A DNA stretch of 64,000 bases. Origin: Occultella kanbiaonis. GTDB lineage: Bacteria; Actinomycetota; Actinomycetes; Actinomycetales; Beutenbergiaceae. Within the stretch, counting starts at the first letter, position 1. Each line of letters begins with the position of its first letter. The notes under the pieces were generated by a model. The model searched no databases and was not told the origin of the DNA. It worked only from the letters and a program-made list of their open reading frames with translations. The DNA is taken from NCBI RefSeq assembly GCF_009708215.1, contig NZ_CP046175.1, forward strand, positions 4,216,001 to 4,280,000, given 5' to 3'. Of this stretch, positions 56,219 through 64,000 are shown piece by piece. Made by a program: the position numbers and the translations under genes.

Positions 56219-58393
56219 TCACACCTCCATCGTCGCGACGCGCTCGAGGGCGGCGAGCACCTCGTCGGTGCGGGCGATCGCGGCACGTTCGAGGACCTTG
56301 GAGATGCTCGGGGACGCCTCCGACCCGTGCACGCGCTGCACGGGCTGGTCGAGCCAGTCGAAGAACCGCCGGTTGATCTCGTCCGAGAGCCACCCGCCGT
56401 AGGATGTGCCGACCGCGCCCTGCTCGACGATCAGCACCGCGTTCGTCTTGCGGATCGATTCGCCGACCGTCTCCCAGTCCAGGCTGGCCCGGTCGAGCCA
56501 GCGCAGGTCGATCACCTCGGCGTCGATGCCGTGCCGCTCGACCGCCTCGAGCGCGTGGTTGACCATGCTCAGATAGCTCAGCACGGTGAGCGCACCACCC
56601 TGCCTGCGCACGGACGCCCGGCCGAGCTCGATGCGGTAGTCGAGGTCGTCGACGGGCACCGGGCCGGTGGTCGGGTACAGGTCCACGTGCTCCAGGACGA
56701 GCACCGGGTCATCCAGCGCGAGCGCGGTGTTCATCAGGCCGATGTAGTCGAACGGGGTGGACGGCGCCACGATCCGCCAGCCGGGGCTGGTCGCGAAGAT
56801 CCCGGCCGGGTCCATCGAGTGCTGGGAGCCGTAGCCGCTGCCCGCGGCGACCTTCGTGCGTAGCACCAGTGGCACTGCGCTGGTGCCGCCGAACATGTGC
56901 CGGGCCTTGCCGATCTGGTTGAAGACCTGATCGGCCGCCACCCACATGAAGTCCGGGTACATGAACTCGACCACCGGGCGGAACCGGCCGTCAAGGGCGA
57001 TGCCGCCGCCGAGCCCGGCGAACGCGTTCTCCGAGATCGGGGTGCCCAGGATCCGGCCCGGGAACCGCGCGGGCAGACCCTTGGTGACCCCGTTCGTGCC
57101 GCCGGCGAGCTTGTGCACGTCCTCGCCGAGCACCACGTACCGCTCGTCGGTCTCCATGCGGCGACCCATGACGGCGGCCGCGCATTCGACGAGGCTGCGC
57201 TCGGCGAGTTCCCCGGTGTACTCGGCCGGCTCCAGCGTGCGACCACCCTCGAGCTCACGGGCATCGCCGCGGACCCCGACGTCCACGAAGGTGCGCTCCG
57301 GCCACAGCCCGGGCCGGATCCGGCGGCTGCCGGGCTTGCCGTCCGGGTCCTCCTCGAGCAGTTCGGCGGCGACCTCGGCCATCACCCCGGTGGCCTGTGC
57401 GCGCACCGCCGCGTCGTCGGTGAGCAGGCCGCGCGAGGTCATCTCGGAGGCCACGCGCGCGAGCGGGTCCCGCGAGCGCCAAGCGGCCTCCTCGTCCTTG
57501 CTGCGGTAGCCGAACGCGCTGCCCGGGTAGGGCCCGTTCTGGTGGAAGAACCGGTAGACCTCGGCCTCGATCACGGCCGGTCCGTTGCCCGCGCGCAGGT
57601 GCGCTAGGGCCTGCGCGGTGGCGAGGTGCACGGCGAGCGGGTCCATCCCGTCCACCCGCCAGGCGGGGATCCCGAAGCCGGGACCGCGCCCGGACAGCCG
57701 CGGCTCGCCGGTGGCTTCGGCCACGCTCGTCGAGACCGCGTAGAGGTTGTTCTCGATGAAGAAGCACAGCGGCAGGTCCCACGCCGCGGTGAGGTTCATC
57801 GACTCCAGCACCGACCCGATGTTGACGGCCCCGTCGCCGAAGTAGGAGAACGTCACGTCGTCGGTTCCGGCGTGCCGCTGCGCCCAGGCGTTGCCCGCGG
57901 CGAGCGGCACTCCCCCGCCGACGATCGCGTTCGTGCCGAGCGCACCGGCCTCGTGCCACTGCAGGTGCATCGACCCCCCGCGGCCGCTGCAGAAGCCGGG
58001 TGCGAGGCCGAGGATCTCCGCGAGCGTGCGGCTCAGCACGGTGCGGAGGTCGGCGCTGACGAGCCCGGCGAGGTCGAGGCTCGGGCTGACGTGCGAGATC
58101 GCCTTCGCGAGGAACTGATGGTGGCCACGGTGGGACCCGTTGACGCCGTCCGAGGAGCGCAGCCCGACGATGGATCCGACCGCACCGCCCTCCTGCCCGA
58201 TGCTGGAGTGCGCCGGGCCATGCACGAGGCCCGCGCCGGCGAGTTCCAGCACGGTCTCCTCGAACGCACGGATCAGGTGCAGCTGGCCGAGCATCGTCGC
58301 GAGCAGCGCCGGGTCCGCCTCGTCCCAGTCCTGCGGCGTGCTCCGCACCTCGACCCACGGGACCGAGGCGGTGAGCGTTGTGACCTGCGGCAT
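56219..58393 (-). CDS. 2-oxoacid dehydrogenase E1, alpha and beta subunits fused
   Basis: 724 aa. Residues about 20-340 are the E1-alpha domain with SGRGGSMHLQW and the TPP motif YFGDGAVNIGSVLESMNLTA (GDG-N). Residues about 390-724 are the E1-beta domain with VVLGEDVHKLAGGTNGVTKG, ISENAFAGLGGGIALDGRFR and VEQGAVGTSYGGWLSDEINR. The usual alpha2beta2 enzyme is thus one chain. It decarboxylates a 2-oxoacid (branched-chain, acetoin or similar) and acylates E2. AAGGAG lies before ATG 58393. First gene of the minus-strand run; a palindrome at 58452 lies 59 bases upstream. Confidence 0.92.
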   Translation of the reverse strand: MPQVTTLTASVPWVEVRSTPQDWDEADPALLATMLGQLHLIRAFEETVLELAGAGLVHGPAHSSIGQEGGAVGSIVGLRSSDGVNGSHRGHHQFLAKAISHVSPSLDLAGLVSADLRTVLSRTLAEILGLAPGFCSGRGGSMHLQWHEAGALGTNAIVGGGVPLAAGNAWAQRHAGTDDVTFSYFGDGAVNIGSVLESMNLTAAWDLPLCFFIENNLYAVSTSVAEATGEPRLSGRGPGFGIPAWRVDGMDPLAVHLATAQALAHLRAGNGPAVIEAEVYRFFHQNGPYPGSAFGYRSKDEEAAWRSRDPLARVASEMTSRGLLTDDAAVRAQATGVMAEVAAELLEEDPDGKPGSRRIRPGLWPERTFVDVGVRGDARELEGGRTLEPAEYTGELAERSLVECAAAVMGRRMETDERYVVLGEDVHKLAGGTNGVTKGLPARFPGRILGTPISENAFAGLGGGIALDGRFRPVVEFMYPDFMWVAADQVFNQIGKARHMFGGTSAVPLVLRTKVAAGSGYGSQHSMDPAGIFATSPGWRIVAPSTPFDYIGLMNTALALDDPVLVLEHVDLYPTTGPVPVDDLDYRIELGRASVRRQGGALTVLSYLSMVNHALEAVERHGIDAEVIDLRWLDRASLDWETVGESIRKTNAVLIVEQGAVGTSYGGWLSDEINRRFFDWLDQPVQRVHGSEASPSISKVLERAAIARTDEVLAALERVATMEV

Positions 58394-58451
58394 CGCAGTT
58401 CTCCTTCGACGGTGGCGTGGAACGAGTGGACCGCCCTCAGGATATGACCCG

Positions 58452-58463
58452 ATTGGATCCAAT
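58452..58463. promoter_or_regulatory. Candidate GntR/FCD operator
   Basis: ATTGGATCCAAT is a perfect 12-base palindrome between divergent E1 and VOC genes. TGGATCCA cores are typical of FCD-type GntR operators. A related TGGATAC element lies near 58516. The GntR gene at 59157 is the obvious binder and could control both directions. Confidence 0.6.
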
Positions 58464-58574
58464 AACAAGATGAACGACGGGCTCAGTCGGCAAATCTAGC
58501 CTGGCCTGGTCCGATATGGATACATTTGGGCGAGCTACCGCTCGCAGCGCGGTGGGTGGACAGAGGAGGTTCCC

Positions 58575-59102
58575 ATGGCACTACCCGGGCTCGTCGGCAC
58601 CGAGCACATCGGTTTCACCGTCCCCGACCTGGAGCAGGCGACCCGGTTCTTCGTGGACGTGATCGGCTGCGAGTGGTTGTACTCGCTCGGCCCGTTCGAG
58701 GACCAGCACGGCACCTGGATGGCCGAGCACCTGAACGTTGAGCCGCGCACCGTGATGGTCGAGAACCGGTTCTTCCGGTGCCGCACCGGGCCGAACTTCG
58801 AAGTCTTCGCCTATGACCCGCCCACCCCGGCGGCGCCACAACCCCGCAACAGCGACATCGGCGGGCACCACCTCGCGTTCTACGTCGAGGACCTCGACGC
58901 CGCGGTCGCCTACCTGCGCGAGCAGGGCATCCGGGTGCTCGGCGAGCCGACCGCGAGCTCGCGCCACAACACCGGGCAGCGCTGGGTCTACTTCCTGTCC
59001 CCCTGGGGCATGCAGTTCGAACTCGTCAGTTACCCGGGCGGCAAGGAGTACGAGAAGTCGGCGACGACGCTACTTTGGCACCCGGCACATCCGAGCGACT
59101 GA
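58575..59102 (+). CDS. VOC superfamily dioxygenase/lyase
   Basis: 175 aa, two betaalphabetabetabeta modules. EHIGFTVPDLEQATRFFVDV (metal His about 11) opens the first; GGHHLAFYVEDLDAAVAYL (His about 97) opens the second, and MQFELVSYPGG ends with the Glu ligand. A metal-binding His-His-Glu set is therefore present. Substrate unknown; extradiol dioxygenase and lactoylglutathione-lyase relatives are alternatives. AGAGGAGG precedes the ATG. It shares the intergenic palindrome with the E1 gene and lies upstream of the GntR gene. Confidence 0.85.
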   Translation: MALPGLVGTEHIGFTVPDLEQATRFFVDVIGCEWLYSLGPFEDQHGTWMAEHLNVEPRTVMVENRFFRCRTGPNFEVFAYDPPTPAAPQPRNSDIGGHHLAFYVEDLDAAVAYLREQGIRVLGEPTASSRHNTGQRWVYFLSPWGMQFELVSYPGGKEYEKSATTLLWHPAHPSD

Positions 59103-59156
59103 CCCGACCGAACCGGGTCGACCGGGCCGACCGAACAGCACCGAGAAGGGAGCGAC

Positions 59157-59819
59157 GTGGCGAGCATTCCGCGGGCGGACGCCCTCGCGTCCCAGCGCAT
59201 CGTCGCGGGCCTGCGCGCGCAGATCCTGGCCGGCGACCTCGAACCGGGCGCCCGGATCCGCCAGGAGGACCTCGCCGAACGGTTCGGGGCGAGCCGGCTC
59301 CCGGTCCGCGAGGCCCTGCGTCTGCTCGAGGCCGAGGGCCTGGTGCGCCTGGTTGCGAACACCGGTGCGTGGGTCGCCAGGCTGAGTCTGACCGAGTGCA
59401 CGGAGGCGTACCTGATCCGCGAGCGCCTGGAGCCGCTGCTGCTGGCGGAGTCCATCCCGTCCCTGAGCGAGCCCGCCGTGTCCGAGCTGGACCGGCTCGC
59501 CGACGCCATGGAGTTCGCGGACCTGGAGACGTTCCTGGTGCTGGACCGCCAGTTCCACATGCTGTCCTTCAGCGGCGCGGCGTCGGAGTCGCTCGCTGCC
59601 CAGGTCCGCCGGCTCTGGAACACCACCCAGCACTACCGGCGGGCGTTCGCCATCCTCGTGGACGTCACCCACAGCCACCTCACCCATCACGAGCACCACC
59701 TGATCGTCGACGCGATCAGCCGCCGCGACCCCCAGGACGCCGAAGCGCTGGCGGCCCTGCACATCCGCCGGACCCGCAAGGCGCTGGCCGAGCACCCGGA
59801 GCTGTTCGACGTAGCATGA
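59157..59819 (+). CDS. GntR-family regulator (FCD subfamily)
   Basis: 220 aa. The winged HTH is ARIRQEDLAERFGASRLPVR, then EALRLLEAEGLVRLV (about 35-70). The FCD effector domain (about 85-210) has a metal-site pattern of Asp-x-x-x-His in LDRQFHMLSF and later His in HHEHHLIVDAI and AALHIRRTRKAL. Such regulators respond to organic acids. GTG 59157 follows AAGGGAGC. It sits 54 bases after the VOC gene, and the TGGATCCA palindrome at 58452 is its likely target. Confidence 0.92.
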   Translation: MASIPRADALASQRIVAGLRAQILAGDLEPGARIRQEDLAERFGASRLPVREALRLLEAEGLVRLVANTGAWVARLSLTECTEAYLIRERLEPLLLAESIPSLSEPAVSELDRLADAMEFADLETFLVLDRQFHMLSFSGAASESLAAQVRRLWNTTQHYRRAFAILVDVTHSHLTHHEHHLIVDAISRRDPQDAEALAALHIRRTRKALAEHPELFDVA

Positions 59820-59822
59820 GGC

Positions 59823-60428
59823 GTGCGCACGCCGAGCAAGTGGGAGCAGAAGGTCAGCCAGAACCCCGAGCACTCGCACTGGTACGTGCAGCGGTTCCGG
59901 ACCATGGCGGCGGACGGCGCAGACCTCGCCGGTGAGGCGCGGCTGATCGATGCCATGCTGCCGCGCGGGTCGCGGGTCCTCGATGCCGGCTGTGGGCCGG
60001 GCCGGGTCGGCGCGTTCCTGGCCGGGGCCGGCCACGAGGTCGTCGGCGTGGACGTCGACCCCGTGCTCATCGAGGCGGCCCGGGCCGATCATCCCGGCCC
60101 GACGTGGCTGGTCGGTGACCTGGCCGAACTCGATCTCCCGACGGCGGGGGTCGCCGCGGGCTTCGACGTGATCGTCTGCGCGGGGAACGTGATGACGTTC
60201 CTCGCCTCGGGCACGGAGGCGGAGGTGCTGCGCCGGTTCCGCGGGCACCTGAACGACGGCGGCCGTGCCGTGATCGGCTTCGGCGCCGGGCGAGGCTATG
60301 AGTTCGAGTCGTTCCTCGCCGACGCCGCGACCGCCGGCCTGGCAGTGGACACCCAGTTCTCCACGTGGGACCTGCGCCCGTTCGCGCCGGACTCGGACTT
60401 CATCGTGGCGGTCCTCAGCCGGGGTTGA
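59823..60428 (+). CDS. SAM-dependent methyltransferase
   Basis: 201 aa class I fold. Motif I SRVLDAGCGPGRVGAFLAGA is at about 50-69, GVDVDPVLIEAARADHPGPT is motif II, and VIVCAGNVMTFLASGTEA is motif IV. The N-terminal WEQKVSQNPEHSHWYVQRFR is a recurrent feature of a small-molecule methyltransferase subgroup in actinobacteria. GTG 59823 follows the GntR stop by three bases, suggesting cotranscription. Target unknown. Confidence 0.87.
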   Translation: MRTPSKWEQKVSQNPEHSHWYVQRFRTMAADGADLAGEARLIDAMLPRGSRVLDAGCGPGRVGAFLAGAGHEVVGVDVDPVLIEAARADHPGPTWLVGDLAELDLPTAGVAAGFDVIVCAGNVMTFLASGTEAEVLRRFRGHLNDGGRAVIGFGAGRGYEFESFLADAATAGLAVDTQFSTWDLRPFAPDSDFIVAVLSRG

Positions 60429-60486
60429 GCCCAGGCAGGCTCCCTGCCGTCGCCACCTTGCCCCGCGGCGGCTGCCACCCTCCACT

Positions 60487-60595
60487 GACATCGCACCCCA
60501 GCCGCTGAGATCGCACCCCAGCCGCTGAGATCGCACCCGAGCCGCTGAGATCGCACCAGGTCTCGGTGCGATCTCGGCGCGGCACGTGCGATGTC
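60487..60595. repeat. Tandem and inverted 20-bp repeat cluster
   Basis: Three head-to-tail 20-base units with core ATCGCACCCCAGCCGCT (60487-60506, 60507-60526, 60527-60546), then a partial unit GAGATCGCACC at 60547-60557. Its complement GGTGCGATCTC follows at 60565-60575, and GTGCGATGTC (60586-60595) is the complement of the first unit's GACATCGCAC. The 196-base gap (60429-60624) has no ORF I would defend. Confidence 0.8.
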
Positions 60596-60624
60596 ACGGC
60601 CCCGGGGTGGCGCGCCCGGGCGGG

Positions 60625-61422
60625 CTACGTCCGCTCGTGCGGGCGCCCGCCCAGGTACAGCGCGGACAGCTCCGGGTCCGCGAGCAGGTCCGCGGCCGGG
60701 CCGGTGATGTGCAGCCGGCCGAGGTCGAGCACACAGCCGATGTCCGCCGTCTCCAGGGCCCGGCGGGCGTTCTGCTCGACCAGGAGTACCGCGGTGCCGG
60801 CGTCACGCATGGTGACGATCTGCTCGAACACGGCTGCGGTGGTCTTCGGGTCCAGACCCATCGACGGTTCGTCGAGCAACACCACCTTCGGGTCCACCAT
60901 GAGCGAGCGGGCGAACTCCACCTGCTTCTGCTGGCCACCGGAGAGCAGGCCCGCGAGCGAGGTCCACCGCTCGCCCACCACCGGGAACAGGTCCTTCACG
61001 AACGCGGTCCGCTCCGCGGTCAGAGCCCGGTCCTTGACCGAGTAGGCACCGAGGCGGATGTTCTCCTCGACAGTCATCTCGGGGAACACGCTGTGTCCCT
61101 GGAGCACATGGGCCAGGCCACTGGCCAGCCGCTCCTGCGGCCCTTGCCGGGTGACGTCGACGCCGTCGACCAGGACCTCCCCGGCGCGCGGGGTGAGCAT
61201 GCCGCTCGCCACCCGCAGCACGGTGGACTTGCCCGCGCCGTTCGGGCCGACGAGGCACACGATCGTGCGTGGCGGGACCTTCACGGTCAGCCCGCGCAGC
61301 ACCAGAGCGGCCCGGCCGTAACCGGCCTCGATCCCGTTCAGCTCGAGCAGGTTCGGGACCTGAGTCCCGGCCGCGGCCACCTCGGCCGCCGGCACGGGCG
61401 GCATCGACTGTTCAGACGCCAA
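60625..61422 (-). CDS. livF: Branched-chain amino-acid ABC transporter ATPase LivF
   Basis: 265 aa. CLVGPNGAGKSTVLRVASGM (Walker A, about 56), HVLQGHSVFPEMTVEENIRL (Q-loop), LSGGQQKQVEFARSLMVDPK and VVLLDEPSMGLDPKTTAAVF. The LivF pattern FPEMTVEENI is clear, although Q-loop SGG-QQ and KTT differ from enteric copies. TTG 61422 has GGAGGCC upstream; ATG 61404 is an alternative. It overlaps livG by 11 bases. It powers import of a hydrophobic amino acid or related acid. Confidence 0.92.
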   Translation of the reverse strand: MASEQSMPPVPAAEVAAAGTQVPNLLELNGIEAGYGRAALVLRGLTVKVPPRTIVCLVGPNGAGKSTVLRVASGMLTPRAGEVLVDGVDVTRQGPQERLASGLAHVLQGHSVFPEMTVEENIRLGAYSVKDRALTAERTAFVKDLFPVVGERWTSLAGLLSGGQQKQVEFARSLMVDPKVVLLDEPSMGLDPKTTAAVFEQIVTMRDAGTAVLLVEQNARRALETADIGCVLDLGRLHITGPAADLLADPELSALYLGGRPHERT

Positions 61423-62146
61423 GGTAGGCCTCCAGCACTCGCGGGTCCGCCTGCACGTGGGCCGGGTCGCCCTCGGCGATCGGCCGGCCCCGGTCGAAGA
61501 CGACCACGTGATCGGACAGGCTCATCACCAGCTCCATGTTGTGTTCGACGACCACGAAGGTGCGCCCCTCGGCATTCAGCTCCCGGATCAGTGCTGAGAT
61601 CCGCCCGATCAGGGAGGGGTTCACGCCTCCGGCGGGCTCGTCCAGCATGATGATCTCGGGATCACCCATCAGCACGCCGGCGAGCTCAAGCAGTTTCTGC
61701 TGCCCGTAGGAGAGGTTGCGCGCCTCGGCGTGCTCGAGGTGATCGATGCCGACCCGCCGCAGCCACACCCGGGCCGCTGCGACCGCCGTCGGGTTCTTCG
61801 CGGAGCCCAGCGCTCCGGTCAGGGACGGGTTCTTCACCGCGACGAGCAGGTTCTCCAGCACGGTCATCCGCGGGAAGATCCGGCACACCTGGAAGCTGCG
61901 GCCGAGTCCGAGCCGGGCGATCCGGTCCGGGGAGGACCTGGTCACGTCGTGGCCGGCCAGCGTCACCGTGCCGGCATCGGCTCGGATCATCCCGGTCACA
62001 CAGTTGAAGAAGGTGGTCTTGCCGGAGCCGTTCGGCCCGATGATGGCGTTCACCTTGCCGGGTTGGAAGGACACGCTCGCGTCGACCACGGCGTGCACGC
62101 CGCCGAAGGACTTGCTCAGGTTCGCGACCTGGAGGGTGACGGTCAT
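61412..62146 (-). CDS. livG: Branched-chain amino-acid ABC transporter ATPase LivG
   Basis: 244 aa. AIIGPNGSGKTTFFNCVTGM (Walker A, about 35-54), LGRSFQVCRIFPRMTVLENL (Q-loop, LivG type), LSYGQQKLLELAGVLMGDPE and IIMLDEPAGGVNPSLIGRIS. FVVVEHNMELVMSLSDHVVV is the family switch region. Its ATG shares bases with the livM stop, and the 3' end overlaps livF, so the two ATPases are translated together. Confidence 0.93.
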   Translation of the reverse strand: MTVTLQVANLSKSFGGVHAVVDASVSFQPGKVNAIIGPNGSGKTTFFNCVTGMIRADAGTVTLAGHDVTRSSPDRIARLGLGRSFQVCRIFPRMTVLENLLVAVKNPSLTGALGSAKNPTAVAAARVWLRRVGIDHLEHAEARNLSYGQQKLLELAGVLMGDPEIIMLDEPAGGVNPSLIGRISALIRELNAEGRTFVVVEHNMELVMSLSDHVVVFDRGRPIAEGDPAHVQADPRVLEAYLGV

Positions 62147-63222
62147 GGTTTGCTCGCCTCCTCGGCGTCCCGCTCGGCGGCCAGGTCCGCCGCGCTGATC
62201 TCCCGGATCGAGGATGCCTGCGGCCCGAACCGGGCGAACAGGCCCTTGACGGCCGGGATCACGCCCTCCGGCATGAACAGCACCACCACGGCGAGCAGCA
62301 GTCCGGTCGCGACCAGGTGGAACTGGGTGTCTCCGTACTGGGCCTTGAAGAACTCGATCGCGATGCCGACCACCAGCGCACCGAGGAGCGGGCCGAACAG
62401 GGAGCGCACGCCCCCGAGCAGCGACATCAGCACCATGTACGCGCCCATCATGATCGAGAACTGGAACACCGGGTCCAGGTCGCCGAACCAGAGCGCGTAG
62501 AGCCCACCGCCGAGGCCGGTGAAGAACGCGGACAGGATGAACGCGACAAGCTTGGCGCCGGTCGTCGGCACCCCGAGCGAGCGCGCCTTGTCCTCGTCCT
62601 CCCGGACCGCCTTGAGGCCCATCCCGAACCGGGACCGGTCGATGGCCCACCAGGCCAGGAGCATCACGGCGAGCAGGCCGAGGTAGATGTAGTAGAACGT
62701 CCGGTGGTGATCGGTGCGGATCAGGTCCGGGAACGGCCGTGGCAGCGAGAGCCCGCCGGAGCCGCCCGTGATCGACCCCATCGACTGGAACATCAGCAGC
62801 AGGATGAGCACGAACGCGATCGTCACGATCACGAACGACGCGCCCCGCACGCGCAGGGCCGCGATCCCGATGGGCACCGCGATCACCGCAACGATCAGCG
62901 CCGCCAGGGCGAGGGCCAGGAACGGCGAGAGGCCCGCCTTCACCACGAGGATCCCGGTGCCGTACGCGCCGAGCCCGAAGTAGGCGGCGTGGCCGAGCGA
63001 GATGTACCCGGTGAACCCGCCCATGAAGTTCCAGCCGGTCGCCGTCACCGCGTAGTTGAGGATGACCACCCCGGTGGAGAGCAGGTACCCGACCTTGGTG
63101 GTCTGCGGGAACACCACCAGCACCGCGGCGAGGGCCAGGAGGGCGATCACCCTCGCCGCGGTCAGCCAGCGGGCCCCCGTCAGGGCGCGCTCGAGCTCCA
63201 GAGTCTCAGAAGCGTTGCGCAA
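62143..63222 (-). CDS. livM: Branched-chain amino-acid ABC transporter permease LivM
   Basis: 359 aa with about ten membrane segments. The LivM signature TGYISLGHAAYFGLGAYGTG is at about 73-92, and SRFGMGLKAVREDEDKARSL is the ATPase-contact loop (about 197-216). TTG 63222 has GGAGGTCGCC upstream. It overlaps livH by 17 bases. The C-terminus is a charged tail (AADLAAERDAEEASKP). Confidence 0.93.
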   Translation of the reverse strand: MRNASETLELERALTGARWLTAARVIALLALAAVLVVFPQTTKVGYLLSTGVVILNYAVTATGWNFMGGFTGYISLGHAAYFGLGAYGTGILVVKAGLSPFLALALAALIVAVIAVPIGIAALRVRGASFVIVTIAFVLILLLMFQSMGSITGGSGGLSLPRPFPDLIRTDHHRTFYYIYLGLLAVMLLAWWAIDRSRFGMGLKAVREDEDKARSLGVPTTGAKLVAFILSAFFTGLGGGLYALWFGDLDPVFQFSIMMGAYMVLMSLLGGVRSLFGPLLGALVVGIAIEFFKAQYGDTQFHLVATGLLLAVVVLFMPEGVIPAVKGLFARFGPQASSIREISAADLAAERDAEEASKP

Positions 63223-64000
63223 GGCGACCTCCGAAGAATCCTTGCGGGCGGACCATCAGCGTCACGAACAACGCCACGTAGAACACGGTCTGCGCCCAGG
63301 TGGTCCCGAGCGGGATCTGCAGCAGTGACTGCGCGACCCCGAGCACCATCGCCGCGATCGCAGCCCCCGGCACGGACCCGAGCCCACCGACCACGATGAT
63401 CGCCATCAGCGGACCGATCCAGTGCCAGTGCAGGGACGGGTAGATCGTCGCGTCCATCGCCAGCGCGGTGCCACCGACGGCGGCGGTCGCCAGCCCCAGC
63501 CCGAAGCCGTAGCTGGCGACCCGGTCGGTGTTGATGCCGATCAGCTGCGCCGCCTCCTTGTTCTGGATCGTGGCGCGCAGCGCCTGTCCGAACTCGGTCC
63601 TCTTCAGGATCAGCCACAACCCACCCAGCGCGAGCACGGCCAGCGCGAACGCGACGAGCTTGACCACCGGCACCTCGGCCCCGAACAGGGGCACGCTCGC
63701 TGAGCCGTAGCTGAAGTGGATCCGGCGCTGCACGCCCGTGAACACGAACCCGAGCATGCCCTCGATGATCAACGCGATCGCGAACGTGAGCAGCACCGAC
63801 ATCATCGTGAGCGTGGCGGGCTTCAGCCGGGTGATCAGCAGCCGCTGCAGGCCGACCCCGACCACGAAGAACAGGGGAACTGTGATCACGAGCGAGAGGA
63901 GCGCGTCCAACCCGGTGCTGGTCGCGAAGAACCAGGCCAGGTAGGCCGCGAGGATCAGGAATGCGGAGTGGGCGATCTGCACCACCCGCATCACCCCGAA
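63206..64000 (-). CDS. livH: Branched-chain amino-acid ABC transporter permease LivH (5' end missing)
   Basis: 265 codons to the window edge. RVVQIAHSAFLILAAYLAWF near the visible N-terminus is the LivH start region (usually GVMRVVNFAHG), preceded by FGM in the first codons, so only a short N-terminal part is missing. LWLILKRTEFGQALRATIQN is the cytosolic loop, with GGTALAMDATIYPSLHWHWI later. No binding-protein gene is in view; it would lie upstream, beyond the edge. Confidence 0.92.
   Translation of the reverse strand, partial: FGVMRVVQIAHSAFLILAAYLAWFFATSTGLDALLSLVITVPLFFVVGVGLQRLLITRLKPATLTMMSVLLTFAIALIIEGMLGFVFTGVQRRIHFSYGSASVPLFGAEVPVVKLVAFALAVLALGGLWLILKRTEFGQALRATIQNKEAAQLIGINTDRVASYGFGLGLATAAVGGTALAMDATIYPSLHWHWIGPLMAIIVVGGLGSVPGAAIAAMVLGVAQSLLQIPLGTTWAQTVFYVALFVTLMVRPQGFFGGRLAQRF

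Noticed and set aside
60487-60595. CRISPR array
   Set aside because: Units are immediately adjacent with no spacers, and there are no cas genes in the window.

Overview
This is a very GC-rich chromosomal window, and the gene content points to an actinobacterium, probably a Micrococcales-type actinomycete. The indicators are a mycothiol S-conjugate amidase (Mca) next to a DUF4307 protein, a Rv1086-like short-chain Z-isoprenyl diphosphate synthase divergent from a hemolysin-III protein, an LpqY-SugABC-like importer, a type VII secretion-associated protein, a PIN-PhoH protein, many GTG and TTG starts, and long GC-rich hairpins without U-tracts as terminators. The genus cannot be fixed from sequence alone.

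Layout. 1-3.9 kb is a small accessory patch: a truncated T7SS-associated SseB-like gene, a putative immunity-type protein, an ankyrin protein, a decayed ORF, an unknown protein and a VOC protein with an extra N-terminal helix. 4.1-7.7 kb (minus) has an ABC exporter and the GTPase YchF; RmuC is divergent. 9.7-13.8 kb is a glycerol-phosphate-type (Ugp-like) importer with a glycerophosphodiesterase, followed by a HAD phosphatase and a SorC-family regulator. 15.6-19.8 kb holds ispH, xseA-xseB, a PfkB sugar kinase and a beta-carbonic anhydrase. 19.9-24.3 kb (minus) is a complete disaccharide-type importer including the only MsmK-like ATPase of the window. 24.5-28.6 kb holds an unusual HTH-MurA fusion under a palindromic operator, the PIN-PhoH protein and the Z-prenyl synthase.

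28.8-33.1 kb carries hemolysin III, PPK2, and the overlapping mca / small membrane protein / nitrilase operon, with DUF4307 divergent. 33.1-36.3 kb is a tandem pair of membrane-anchored HExxH proteins. Then come greA, ilvA with an AI-2E permease, msrA, a methyltransferase, an FKBP, a CE7 esterase and a Bax-inhibitor-like protein. 44.4-48.3 kb is an ABC exporter plus two-component system. 48.3-51.9 kb has a GNAT enzyme, a lipoprotein and a transmembrane Ser/Thr kinase, then a tRNA-Leu(UAA) with an unexpectedly short variable loop.

52.0-58.4 kb is a tight five-gene minus-strand run: fused 2-oxoacid dehydrogenase E1, E2, YbaK-type deacylase, UDGb-type glycosylase and NDH-2. A GntR/FCD regulator with a candidate palindromic operator and a VOC enzyme lie divergently upstream. 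After a methyltransferase and a structured tandem repeat, the window ends in a Liv-type branched-chain amino-acid importer (livF, G, M and truncated livH).

The most unusual items are the XRE-MurA fusion with its own palindrome, the class I tRNA-Leu(UAA), the perfect 36-bp palindrome at the exporter/kinase junction, the duplicated metallopeptidase-like proteins and the repeat cluster near 60.5 kb. I saw no prophage, IS element, CRISPR array, rRNA or convincing new defence system.
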